Assembly (NCBI GenBank): GCA_027574665.1
Contig: CM050650.1
Coordinates: forward strand, 98,553,086-98,617,085
Reading direction: 5' to 3'
DNA length: 64,000 nucleotides
Origin: Rhynochetos jubatus
Lineage: Eukaryota > Chordata > Aves > Eurypygiformes > Rhynochetidae
The notes beneath the pieces were generated by a model. It had not been told where the DNA came from. It ran no database searches and was given only the letters and a program-made list of their open reading frames with translations. Shown here in pieces: positions 13,001-24,560 of the stretch. Position 1 is the stretch's first letter. Every line of letters starts with the position of its first letter. Made by a program: the position numbers and the translations under genes.

Positions 13001-14757
13001 AAAAAAATCATTCTGATGTACCTCTACTTGAAACAAAGTCTTCCTTATTGCACCTCTGTCTATGGTCTATTTGTTCCTGTTAAATGCATCACCCAGCTGA
13101 GTATGAGCCCACACAGTAGTGAAGTGCAAGAGGGAGATATGGGAAAAGATAAATGGAAACAAATATTGAGTAAAACACAGCACTGTAGTAGTACGTTCAG
13201 CAGGAACACACAAAGTAACTGTATGCAATTAGAAATTATCTTTTGTGCAATGAAACAAAATTATGTTTTAGTCTGGTAATCCAACACTATTTACCTATTC
13301 ACAACTTTCTCTTGAATTTTTCTGAGAGACAATCAGACATAACTACTTAACATTGCTAGGCACTACACTTGTTCCAACCAACTCCTTAATACTAGACCAG
13401 CTTTATTCAAAGATGTGTTTGGCCAGCAACCTTTTAAGTCGTTTTCCAGACATAACCACTCTTAGAGAGTATCAGCTTTACAAGACATACACTTTTTTTT
13501 ACTGACAGCACAGTAGCCACAACATATGTGAGAGTTAGAAATACAGATCCCAGCTTTCCCCCCTCACCAGGGATATCTGAAAAATGAGAGTGGACATTAA
13601 GATGCTCTCTGTCAAAGTTTTTTTACCTTAATTCAGGATTTATATCCTTATCCCTCATCTATCTAGCTTAGCTATCCTCTGGAATCTCTGTTTAATCAAA
13701 AGAAAAAATGTCCAGGAGATGCTACAAAACCATATGGGAGGCTTTCCTCCCCCACCCCCATTTTAAGATAGAGAACAGGTATCTAAAAAAATAATGTTGT
13801 GGAAACACCTTAGTTGTACTTACCTAAGACCTATATCCCAACATTCACTATATTATTGTAGGCACGCTACACACATGAAAGTACTCCACATTTTTAATGT
13901 ATTTAGGACCAACATGCACATACCCAGCATCATTACAGTAAATGACAGGCTTTTAAGTCTCAGTTCCGCTTATAGCGAGTCCAACTACACGTGTTTCTCA
14001 AAGCGTATAATCAAGAGCACGCTTTCATTTTAAAAGGGAGACTCTACTCTATCCTGACATCTTATTTCAAACATAAATCGCTCAGGTAACGTCTTTTTTC
14101 CCCACTGCAATCTGATTGTCTTCAGAGACGAACACTAGTTTCAACGTACCTCTTATTCCAGAATGCAGCCTAAATGTGAGAAGTAATAGCCACAAAAGGC
14201 TTCTCAATACATTTCTCTCTGATTAGAAGTATTGTTGATGAATCAGAATTCTAAAACTTTAAAAACAACTTCGTTTTCAACAGAACCTGAATTTAGCTAG
14301 CAATTGCCTAAAAAGTAGTTTTAAAGGATATGAACACTCCAGTAAGGCAGCCTTTTTTTCTATCTTGCATTTTAATGCACCAGGCACCAAATAACTTGCC
14401 TTAAATTAAATTTAAAATATAATGTCTAGAAAAGTTTTGTACTTCCAAGAAAGTCTTAGTATTGCTGTCTTTGCCTTTTTTTTTTTTAAAGATATTTCAG
14501 AATGATAACCTTACATGGACTTCTAAACCGTGTGATTCTGACGGCACTGCTAAGAAGTCACGAGATGCAGATAATGCCAGAACCCAAGAATCCAATTTCA
14601 TTACATTTCAGAGAAACACCTCCAACATCCAACTAAGTTGGAGGCTGCCTCCTACCAACACAAACTGATTGATTTTGAAACATCAGCTATCTTGCTAATG
14701 TCGTAACAAAATGTCATAATGCAAATGCTATGCAGCTGGGGAACCTGAAAGAAGAGA

Positions 14758-14792
14758 ACAGTATTTGCATGCCGGTACGCTGCAAATACTGT
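14758..14792. repeat. Perfect 12-bp inverted repeat with octamer motif
   Basis: ACAGTATTTGCA (14758-14769) and TGCAAATACTGT (14781-14792) are exact reverse complements around an 11-nt loop that contains two CpGs. The left arm plus the next base contains ATTTGCAT, the POU-factor octamer, and another octamer ATGCAAAT lies at 14719-14726. It could be a protein-binding palindrome or a short RNA hairpin. The sequence alone does not decide. Confidence 0.5.
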
Positions 14793-14916
14793 GACAGTTG
14801 ACATTTTAGCGCTGATCAATTTTCTTTTGAAAAAAAGTTGGAGTTTAACCTTTCACAGCATGTTACAAATCTCAAGTGTTGTACAAAATTAATAAGTAAT
14901 TTTTGCCAAGGCTTTT

Positions 14917-15276
14917 TCAGCTATTAAAAGTTATTGCAGCAGCAGCACTTACACTGAAATAAGTTCGATAAAAAACCAAAGCCAACAATATTACTTTTAT
15001 TCCACGTGAAGTGTTTGCACACAACCTATACGAACAGAGAGAACATTTTTCAGAACTAACAGAACTATTTAAGCAAGAACATCTTCGACATTGCCAAATG
15101 TTTTTTGCAATGGGCCAACATAACTTGTTATATGAAGTATTTCGATTATTTTCACAGAGAACCATCAAATGTATGGAAGAGAGGCAATAAATAATACACA
15201 TTGGCATTCCTGGGTTCCTAGTACAAATGCAACAACTCAGTGACATTTTCAAAGGACAGGGAATAATTTCCCTCAT
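14917..15276 (-). other. Cysteine-rich open frame, coding status unknown
   Basis: A 119-codon minus-strand frame with an unusual number of cysteines. It contains WQCRRCSCLNSSVSSEKCSLC-like spacing, that is W-x-C-x2-C-x3-N-x7-C-x2-C. This resembles the RanBP2/NZF zinc finger pattern but has one residue too many between Asn and the third Cys. An earlier cluster (SCCICTRNPGMPMC) is also off-pattern. I see no splice sites or family match that make it a gene. It may be chance in an AT-rich region. Confidence 0.2.
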
Positions 15277-17489
15277 GAATCTGCAGTGGTTGATAGAGGT
15301 GTCAATACAAGACTGAAGTTGATTTTGTGGGGGGTTGTTTGTTTTGGTTTTTTAATTAAATAAAACTCCCCACTGCTCACTCACTCACCCCTTCAACAGT
15401 AATACAGACTGGCCCAAAGAACATAACGGAGAGTGCAAAGTGGCCTTTTATGTGGTAAGGAAAGCAAATCAAAGGCAACAGCTCACTCATGACTTATTTA
15501 AACAAAAGAATTCAAGTTATAGTCTTAGCACTGCAATTTTCTTTCTTTGGACTCTAAATGGGAGAGCACAACAGTTATCACCAATGCTGCTTGAATGCTA
15601 CACCTAACAATTTAAAGCTATATATAAATAGAAATTTAATTATAAAATACCTGCTATAAATTATCTGCATATAATTAACATATAATTATGTTTAGCCAGT
15701 TAATTCAAGCTGCCAAAGAACAAATCTTCCATGGCAGAATAAACGAATTAACAGTTGTGAAGAACTTCCTTGCTAGCATGTCCTAGATATTTACGTAATA
15801 CTTGAAGAACTTTGAAGAAACCGAATTCCACTAATTTCAGCTCAGCATTTGTCAAATGCATTCAGAATAATAATTAATGTTTTCCTGAGGCATCGGCTTC
15901 TGAAAGTAATTGATTTCTTTTTTTCCATTTGGAAATGTCTAGCTTTCATATTCACATTGAGGTATAAATAACATCTGGGTTGAAGATTAATATTTAGTCT
16001 TTAAAGCAAAATTTTTCAGTAATTAAACCTTGTTTAATTGGTAAGCGAACCCTTGCTGGGCTTTGCATCATTATTACTTGTGCATATATTCATTTCACTT
16101 GCGTGCTAGGATGCAAGTATGTAAATTAACTCATCTCTTGTACATTTTTGCATTCTAACATAAAGCTAAAGTTGACAAGTTACCAGGATGCTCATTAGAT
16201 ATTTTTCCCCAAAACCAGATTATTAATTCCTTCTTTCGTACAATAGTATATTGTACAAAATTTCAGGCTTTAATTATATGTAGATTGAAGTAGCCACTTC
16301 AAAAGTTACCTTGTCAGCAAAATCCAAATCTTCTGTTAAATAATTCTGCATCCCATAATTCTGAAGTTGCTTTAGTGATTTTATCAACTGTTTCACCACT
16401 GACTTGCCCTTTAGCGATAGCTTTCTCAACTGTTAATTTAGTCCTCAGTCTTTTTTGTATCTAGTTGCAGATACCTAATAATTTTACAACTAAGTAAATA
16501 GTGTACTGAAACACTTATTTTCACAGCAAGCTTAGAAAATGGAATAATTTATTTCACCACCAACTTCTGATATATGCAAATATTTCTTCACCTCTTCAGC
16601 ACCACTTGCTGTTCTTCAGCTGCATACAGATCCTTTGTTGCTTTTTCTGGCATTATTTATGAACAGAAGCTTCTCAGTTTTGCTGTATTTCTCCCAGGTT
16701 CACAGGCTAAATATTGATTCCAGTACTCCAAGTTTACCTGGTATCTGTTTTCAGGTCAACTCTACGTTGTTGCTTTAATTAACTTGCATCAACAGAGCAT
16801 GATTGGAGGGGGAGGAGGTCACTCAGATGGCAGTGATTTCCCCAAGGTTTTAGAGTTACAGTTTTGAAGATTTTCCCCCTCTTCCCTTCATTCATGAGAA
16901 GGAAATTAAGAAAACCAACAACTCTGCATAATTTGCTAGGAGTTACTAGCCAACGCCACACAAGAAGCAACCAGCTGGAAAGCATGGAAGATACAGTACT
17001 GCTTCATCAAGCCCCCTCAAAGTCACCGTCAGAAACCATAGCAGGTTTCTCCCACCCCAAACTTCATCAGTCTAGTGCCAATGCTGTGTCCCAAAACTGC
17101 TTTAAGAACAATCACAACCATCCCAGCAAAACTTCTCCAATGCTGAAGACAATATGCAGTCAAGAAGAAAAAAAGAAACAAGTGTCTATATACCCATCCA
17201 ATCCACTCGATTACAATCTCTTTTTCCATAGTCATCATTACTACTAGGGGGCTTCATCTATCGTTCTACAGTGTACACCATCATAAAAAACTTGCATTAA
17301 AAAGCTGTTGTGTAGTTATTAACCTTGACAAACCTTATTACTAAAGCCCTATGTTGCTCAGAAGGCACTACAGGAAAAAAATACGTCTGCCGCTGTATAA
17401 GAATCAGTTACTATAAATCAGAATTCTTACAGAACTTCAGAGAAGATATTTAATTTGAACAGGATTTTACTACTGGGAATCAATTACTC

Positions 17490-17950
17490 AGTCCCATTCT
17501 GGCCTCCCCAGTACAACAGAGTTGGACATACTGGAGAGAGACCAGCACAGGGCCACAGAGATGATTAAGGGACTGGAGCATCTCTCATATGAGTATATGC
17601 TGAGGCAGCTGGGACTGTTCAGCCTGGAGAAGGCTCAGGGGTGATCTAACCAATGCACATAAACAGGGGAAGGGAGGGTGCAAAGACAGAGCCAGGCTCT
17701 TTACAGAGGTACCCAGAGGCAATGGGCACAAAATGAAAGATGGGAGGTACCATCTGAACATCCAGAAACATCTTCTTTTCCTTGTGAACGTGACTGAGCA
17801 CAGGTTGCCCAGAGAGGTTGTAGAGTCTCTGTTCCTGGAGTTATGCAAAACCTGCCTGGACAGTCCTGGGCAACGAGCTCTCGATGACCCTGTTGGACCA
17901 GATGACCTCCAGAGGCCCCTTCCAACCTCAGCCATCCTGTGATTCTGTGA
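17490..17950 (+). mobile_element. Old CR1 LINE 3' end
   Basis: The block runs from TGGCCTCCCCAGTACAACAG through GGGCCACAGAGATGATTAAG, GGACTGTTCAGCCTGGAGAAG, AGGTTGCCCAGAGAGGTTGT and ATGACCTCCAGAGGCCCCTT to GCCATCCTGTGATTCTGTGA. This is the ORF2 tail and 3' end of a CR1 subfamily different from the copies at 868 and 41031. Frameshifts and a deletion relative to other copies mark it as old. Confidence 0.9.
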
Positions 17951-20402
17951 AAAACCACAGATCAGAAAAATTCTGCCAATCTTCTAATCTCAAATACCCA
18001 TGTATCAGAGATGGTCAAAAAGAATCGTGGTTGTTTAAAACCAAATACACAATTGGTAATACAGATCTACAATACCAAATATTTCTGATCAGCTACTAGC
18101 ATTCCTGTTTTCCATACAAGAACTTCCATTCTCTAGGTGTCTTCAAAAGTCCACCTTTTCATCTGCAATGTAGGGAAATTTTCAGTATTATTAGTGATTA
18201 GCAAACAGACACAATTTCTAACAAGATTGTTAAATCCTTTTTCAGGAGTCATAGGGACGATACAAAGTGGGTTATTTTAGAAATGAGATAATTTTACTTT
18301 TAGATTGCTTTCAGAGAAAAATAATTAACAAAAAATATTAAACACAGTTGTGGTTAGAGGCCAGGATTATTTACCACAGCTGACACTGCCCAGGTTATGT
18401 TCCCATTCAGGCTTTAAACACTAAAGGCATTCCACATCACATTTTCTCTGTTTAACAAGCATGTCAAATCTTTATATGCTGACTTTTCTTCCTTGAGGAA
18501 ATTACTGTACAACTTCAAATAAATGTAAGTAATCCTTAAGAATTCCATACTTGATCTTTAGTAACAACAAACATCGAAAAGATTTTATTACAGAGGTTTG
18601 TGCGATGCCAACCTTTTACTTTCAAACCTCAAATGAAGGCATTTGAATTTCACTGGTTTATTCTCTCAACATGTGGTAGAGCTTGGAAATAATTGTTTTG
18701 TTGCTAGGACTTAGAAAATATTTCCTAAATGTAAAAAGGTATTTGGAATACTTGTGCTCAGTTATGCATATTTTACTCTTTTTTTTTTTCCTCTCTCTTT
18801 TTTAAGAATCAAAATCAAATCTTGCCAACCTTTGAAGGAGTTTTAAGCTCTAGCTTCCCATATGTTCAAGTACCAGCGATTACTTTCTTATCTTTAGTGA
18901 ATAGGGCTAAAAACATGACAGGCGCTCACATTTCATGCTGCTAAAAACCAGCATTAATCTAAACCTACTTACAATCATTTTCAAATGTTTAATCTCAATT
19001 CTCAATTGGCAGCAACAGCAATGACATTTCCCAAAGACAAGGAAGAGTTAATGTTTAAATATTTTCTTCCCAAAACAGAAAAGGACATTCACATTAAAGA
19101 AAACCACTAGCAACTCCAACAACATGCATTTTTTAATTCCCTTTTTTAAAAACATTGCTTATTTAAGTTTGCAATTACCCCAAGTATTTTACTCCTGAAG
19201 AAAAATACACCCTGACATAAGAACCCTTCCCCCACGACTCAAGCTCATGAAGCAGAAAACCAAGCATTCAAAAAACCTACCTAGTTATAAAACATAATAT
19301 TGTTGCCTTACAAGTTAACTATGGCACTGGGACCTCCATTTGACCTCCTATTAAGGCTGTGGCTTGGTGCTTTTAAGTAAAAGCAGAAGTGCACAGAGCA
19401 AGCTGCTAAAGCGAAGCTGGAGCTGCCCATCCGCAACGGGCTGGGAAGGAGAACATCCCTGGGCCTTCATGCTGGTTTCTCCTTCCCAGCGCACAGCACC
19501 ACACACAAACAGCACTATGCATAAACAAACTATGCCAATGGTCATTTGTTCATACATGTTGGATGATCTCATGCACATGAGCCTCTTGTAGCTGCCCACA
19601 AACCTCTCAAAGCCCCGACTCTCCCTCTGGAAGCTGACTGGGGATATCAGCCCCTCCAGCCACTGACCCCCAAACCCTCTGCTCTCTCCACTGTCCTGCT
19701 CCCAGACCTAAGGTCTCTGGCTCTGACCCTTGAAGCCACCCACCATCCACTCTGGATTGAAGTTTCCTAACACCACACACACAGAGAAGAGACAGAACCC
19801 TCAACCAGGAAAAAATTAGGAATAGTGTTTAATAAGATAGAACTTCTTAAGTTATTACTGCAGTGCTAAGGCACCGGGCAAGAGCCTAATTATCAGTAGA
19901 TTTCTTACACTCCCTTTTCCTGCCTTTGGCTCTTCTCCTAGATGATCCATAACAACTTTTACACAATCCCACAAGCTCCCCTCAAATATCCCATAACAAG
20001 TTTGCCCTTTTTCATTATAATCTTGTTTCCCTCAAGGCTTTGACCTGCTCCTTAAAAGGTCCATCAACCAATAGTCTGATAGTTTTAGTCTTTGGTGTCT
20101 TCTTCATTACCTCTCATTCTTCAGAGTCTGTATATTTGAGTGTTTAATTTATTACTTGACCTGTCTTTTGTCCCAGTTTTACATGCTGCATAGTCATTAA
20201 CCAGGTATGTCTGCACAAGGATACGTGGAATGTAAGACTACTTCCTATGTTCAACAATTAGATGGGCTTTACTCCTTGATGTTAACCAGCACTATAATTT
20301 ACAGAAGCAGTAAGAAAGATACCCTCTTGCTGAAGAGATAAAGGAGAGAAAGAGGAGGTTAAATAGACTGCCTCTGCCACCTCTTGCTACTACTTTTCTA
20401 CC
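17951..20402. other. Intron sequence with a possible degenerate repeat
   Basis: Mostly unique AT-rich sequence. A GC-richer block at about 19340-19810, with ACCACACACACAGAGAAGAG near its end, looks like part of an old LTR retroelement, but I could not match it to a family I know. No gene seen. Confidence 0.35.
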
Positions 20403-20892
20403 TCATCACAGAACTGTTGAGGTTGGAAGGGACATCTCCAGACATCATCTGGTCCAATCCCCATGCTCAAGAAGGGCCACCTAAAGCTGGTACCTAGGAC
20501 CATGTCCAGCTGGCTTTTCAATACCCCTATGGATGGAGACTCCACAACCTCTCTGGCCAACACGTGCCAGTGCTCAGTCACCCTCCGGTATTTATATGGA
20601 TTCATAAGATCCCCTCCTGAACCATGCCTCTTCCAGGCTGGACAGTCCCAGCTCACTCAGCCTTTCCTCACAGGAGAGATGCTCCAGCTCCTTCATCATT
20701 TTAGTGGCCCTTTACTGGACTTTCTCCAGTATGTCTGTCTCTCTTGTACTGGGGAGCTTGGAACCAGACATGGTACTCCAGGTATGGCCTCACCAGTGCC
20801 ACCAATAGGGGAAGGATGACCTCCCTTGACACGTCAGCAACACGCTTCCCAATGCAGTCCCATTAGGGCTCTTTGCCACAAGGACACATTAC
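20403..20892 (-). mobile_element. Old CR1 LINE 3' end, minus orientation
   Basis: The plus strand starts TCACAGAACTGTTGAGGTTG, the reverse complement of a CR1 tail, and continues through GGAAGGGACATCTCCAGACA, ATGGATGGAGACTCCACAAC, CAGCTCACTCAGCCTTTCCT, CTTGTACTGGGGAGCTTGGA and CAGGTATGGCCTCACCAGTG to a last CR1 word GCCACAAGGACACATT. The element therefore reads on the minus strand, with its 3' end at 20403. It differs from the younger copies in the window. Confidence 0.9.
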
Positions 20893-23800
20893 TAATAGTC
20901 AATTTTGTCGAGACAGAGCTATACTAAAGGACAAAGAACATCAACTATTCTACTTGTTCAACATGATATCCCCATCCTACACATACTCTTCTTAGTAAGC
21001 CTCCTACTAGATTCAAAAATATATTTAACAGAAAACACCCTGGACCTGAAGCCAATGACTCTTCAAGAAAAAGAGCAATTGCACAGAGTATTATACAGAA
21101 TGAACTCCCTCAACAGAATCTTACATACAGGCCAGCAAATCTCTTCTTAACTAGAGTATAAAGGCAATTCAACCCTCTCCTAAAGATGAATCCTATGAAA
21201 AGCATTTTATCTAATATCATCAAGACACTGTATCTTTCCATCTCCATGCCCCTTCTGGACAATAACTAATAGAGCGTCACTGACAAAGACAGACTCACCT
21301 TCAGCCAACATAGGTCTAGAAAAATCAAAGGTAAGTAAATACCATGACAACTATTTTGCACATTTTTCCCAGAGAAAATGAGTCTAGAGCGATCCTGCTA
21401 TCTACACTCATCTTTAAGTGTTAGAATTAATAACTTTTGTCCATCTTAGCCAATCTCACCACATGTGATAGAGAACATCTGAAAGACACTAAGCCCTAAC
21501 AAGTTTCACAGGAAAATATTAGGTGAGAGACACTATTATCTCTCAGAAAACAAAACACCGGGGGAAAAAAAAAAAAGGCTGTACAGAACAGCAGTTTCTA
21601 CAAGGAAAATGTGGTTTATGTCAATTATAAGAGAAATTTCAGAGTTTTCAGTTTGTTAAATTCAAAAGTACCCAAACAACAACATAACCACAGGAAACTA
21701 GCTCCCTGTTCAGATAACAATGCAACTGAAAAGATTAGCAGTCAAATACAGAACAATTAACTAGGAATTGAGATGCATCTACTACTTTCCAAGGACTGAT
21801 TTCAAGAACAGGATATTAGCAAAATATCAGAGGGCACTATTAGGACCATGAGTCTCACCAGCCTGTATTTTTTTTTTTTTACTATTGCTCATCTGGAAGA
21901 AAGTCTGAAAGCTGCTCTGATTAGCTAATACATCTGACTTGCTGTGATATGACTAATGAAATAATTAGACACTGAACAAATAAATGTGTATAATGAGGGT
22001 TGAAAATTAATGCATGAGGGTTGAAAAAAAGACTGTGGAGTCCAGCAACCAAAAGCGTACAGGACAGAAAGATGTAAGTGGCTGTTGGAAGACAGCTGAA
22101 GGTGCAAAAAGAAGAATACCCAACCTAAAGATGTGTCAAACCAGGTATTACCACTGCATTTCAGGAGAAAAGCTACTTTACAGTAATGTCCTCAAATAAA
22201 GGGGTCATTAAAAAAAAGAAATTATGAAGAACATACTCCCCAAGCATTTGTCTTTGAACAGATCCAGCACTCATTTTCTAAAGCAAGACCAACATATTGT
22301 AAGGCAAAACCTGTGACTAAGCATCCTTTGTATCATTCTAGCATTCTTCAAACCACAGCTTATGATCCACTGGGAGCCATGAAAATATACAATGGGTATT
22401 GGCCAAGTGTCTGATGGCAACAGACAGCAGAAGTTCGGTTCCTCCTGAATTACAGCAGTTCACCACCCCCGGGGCAGAGGAATAGAGGATGTAATTACTA
22501 TCGGCAGAGGATCAGTGGCTGTAATTACTAGTTCAACTATTTATATTAGCCAAGAAACTCCCGCTGCTAGCATCAAATCTGTTTTGCTATGGCAGCGGAG
22601 TAATTGTAAAGCCCTAAAGGATCTAAGCTGCTCATAACTACTTGTAGCATGCTCTCATGACAAAATAACCTGTGTAGAGGAAGGCTACATCAACATCACA
22701 TACATAAAAAGCTATTTACTACATAGTTCACCAAAGCCACTGTTAAATACAGTATGAAAAAATAAGGCCTATATACAACTAAAATTTAGAAGTGACTAGA
22801 TCCAAATATGGAACAGTCTTGTTCTGGGTAGTTTATCAAGACCACAATAGCAAATAATAATAAATTACCACTTGTCAATGAGAGTCAACTTAGTAATTCT
22901 TTTGCAGATTGGTTTGGCATAACACCTGGACAGTGATCTTCTCACTAAACTGTGACCAGATGTGTTGAGTGACACTTTTTTTTAAATATCCATTACATAC
23001 TTTCTTATTTCCTGAAACACACTGATAAGTCCTGCTAAGCATACCTCCTACACCACACAACACATGCCATCATCCCTATGACCATTAAAACCCAGACTCC
23101 AAATCTGCACAGTTCTTAAAGTTTAATGGCACTTTTTACAACATCGTCTCTAACAGTCGCTGGAAATCATGTGAAACACCAGTCCCCATTTTGCACAAGA
23201 AAACTAGCCACTTTTCACACTAACATGACTTCACCAAGACCAAGCCTGTACTGCATATTCAAGCAGGAGAAAAATTGTCCAGGCCAAAGACAATAAGGTT
23301 ACTGGAAAAGTCACAATAAGGTTGGGAAAATAAAATTGTATTCATAATATGGAGGAGACAATGGAAAAGGAGAAAACAGCCACAATAAAATACCAAAGCT
23401 ATCACAGTCACCACAGCCCATACACGACATTGTTTTAGGAAGCAAGAATTAATGGGAAATTATTTGTCTAAGAGATTATCTCTGCTCTTTAAGGTCAACT
23501 CAGTAAATCAAAATAGAAGGGTACATGCAACAAAAAGTTTTTGGTTGTTTTTTTTTCTTTTCTCCCCCAACCTTTCTGCACCTAAGTGACAGATGAAGAC
23601 AACCACATATTGTCTCAACCTGGTTGGAAGTATCACTTGGAAAATAAGGCTATATTTGTCCTATTCTAACTCATTAGGTGATTCCAGTATACACTGTGAA
23701 AATGAGGGATAATTTTTATGGGGGTAAGCTTGCCCAAAAGACTACATCTGCCTTGCCCTAATGGTTTAGGTATGCACAGGACAAAAGCAAAGCAGCATGA

Positions 23801-24234
23801 ACTCGTAACAGCTTTACATTCTTTTAACACACTTGGGTCAGAAAGCCAAAAGCTGCTAGCACCTCAGGTAACAACAGTAAGTGGGCTTAGCATATGGAGG
23901 TCAGAGAGATAACATCACCCACCAGGCCACTGACAACTTATGCCAAGTGTCTAAATAAGAAAACAATAAACAAATCAGAAATAATAGCCCTGGGTAGGAG
24001 GAAGTGCCATCCTTGAACATCCAACACTGCAAAAGGCTGAGCCCAAGGGAGAAGCACTATGCACAGAAGCCAGGCCACCGGCCAGGACCTGAACCCCTTG
24101 AGCAGCTGAGTGTCCTGCTCAGAGTCCGTGGCACCAGTCACAGCTTGACAAAAGGAAAAGACGACTTGTTTGATGCAACTCTATATTCTTCACAGCGTAT
24201 GTGAGCGGGCCATAAAATACAAACCCTAAAACAG
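20893..24234. other. Intron sequence, mostly unique
   Basis: AT-rich unique sequence containing a short imperfect tandem duplication at 22473-22530. No exon, RNA gene or known transposon seen. Confidence 0.5.
22473..22530. repeat. Imperfect tandem duplication, period 30
   Basis: Two 28-bp units start at 22473 and 22503. Both begin GGCAGAGGA and both end TGTAATTACTA, with four differences between them. Confidence 0.7.
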
Positions 24235-24560
24235 TTTGGTGGGTTGACCTTGGCTAAGGACCAGCCATTCGCATACTCCCTCTCCTTAAAAGGAGGGTGG
24301 GAGGAAATAGATGGAAAAGTTCATGGGTCACCTACCAATTACCATCACGGGCAAAGCAGTCTTAACTTGGGGAAAAGTAATTATATCAATTATAAAAGAG
24401 CTGGATGGTGAGAAGCAAAGACAAAAGCCAGAGCAACACCTTCTCTCCGCTTTCCTTCTTCCTAAGCTCAAATTCACTCCTGTATTCCCTGGAGAAGCAC
24501 TCCAGGTCTGTCCCTGGCACCCACTACCATTTCAGTTGTTCAGTGAAAGTCACAGCTGCA
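24235..24560 (-). mobile_element. Partial LTR, same family as the one at 40951
   Basis: The plus strand begins TTTGGTGGGTTGACCTTGGC and continues TACCAATTACCATCACGGGC, then AACTTGGGGAAAAGTAATTA. These are the reverse complement of the 3' part of the LTR at 40951-42461 (GGGTCAACCCACCACA end, GCCCGTGACCGTAA, CCCAAGTCGAGTC). The LTR sense strand is therefore minus. Similarity fades after about 24500, so the right limit is approximate. Confidence 0.7.

Larger units (their letters stand above)
9479..17489. other. Intron sequence, repeat-poor and AT-rich
   Basis: About 8 kb with no CR1 or LTR that I can recognise. It holds an 18-base A-run at 10013-10030, a perfect octamer-bearing inverted repeat at 14758-14792, a cysteine-rich minus-strand open frame at 14917-15276, and very AT-rich sequence with many TAATTA-like words at 15600-16060. 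The low repeat density is notable next to the rest of the window. Confidence 0.5.

Noticed and set aside
16864-17247. 127-codon plus-strand frame
   Set aside because: Low-complexity Ser/His/Lys composition without a recognised family. Probably chance.
20930-21170. Possible nuclear mitochondrial insert
   Set aside because: The local translation does not resemble any mitochondrial protein, and no rRNA or tRNA signature is present.
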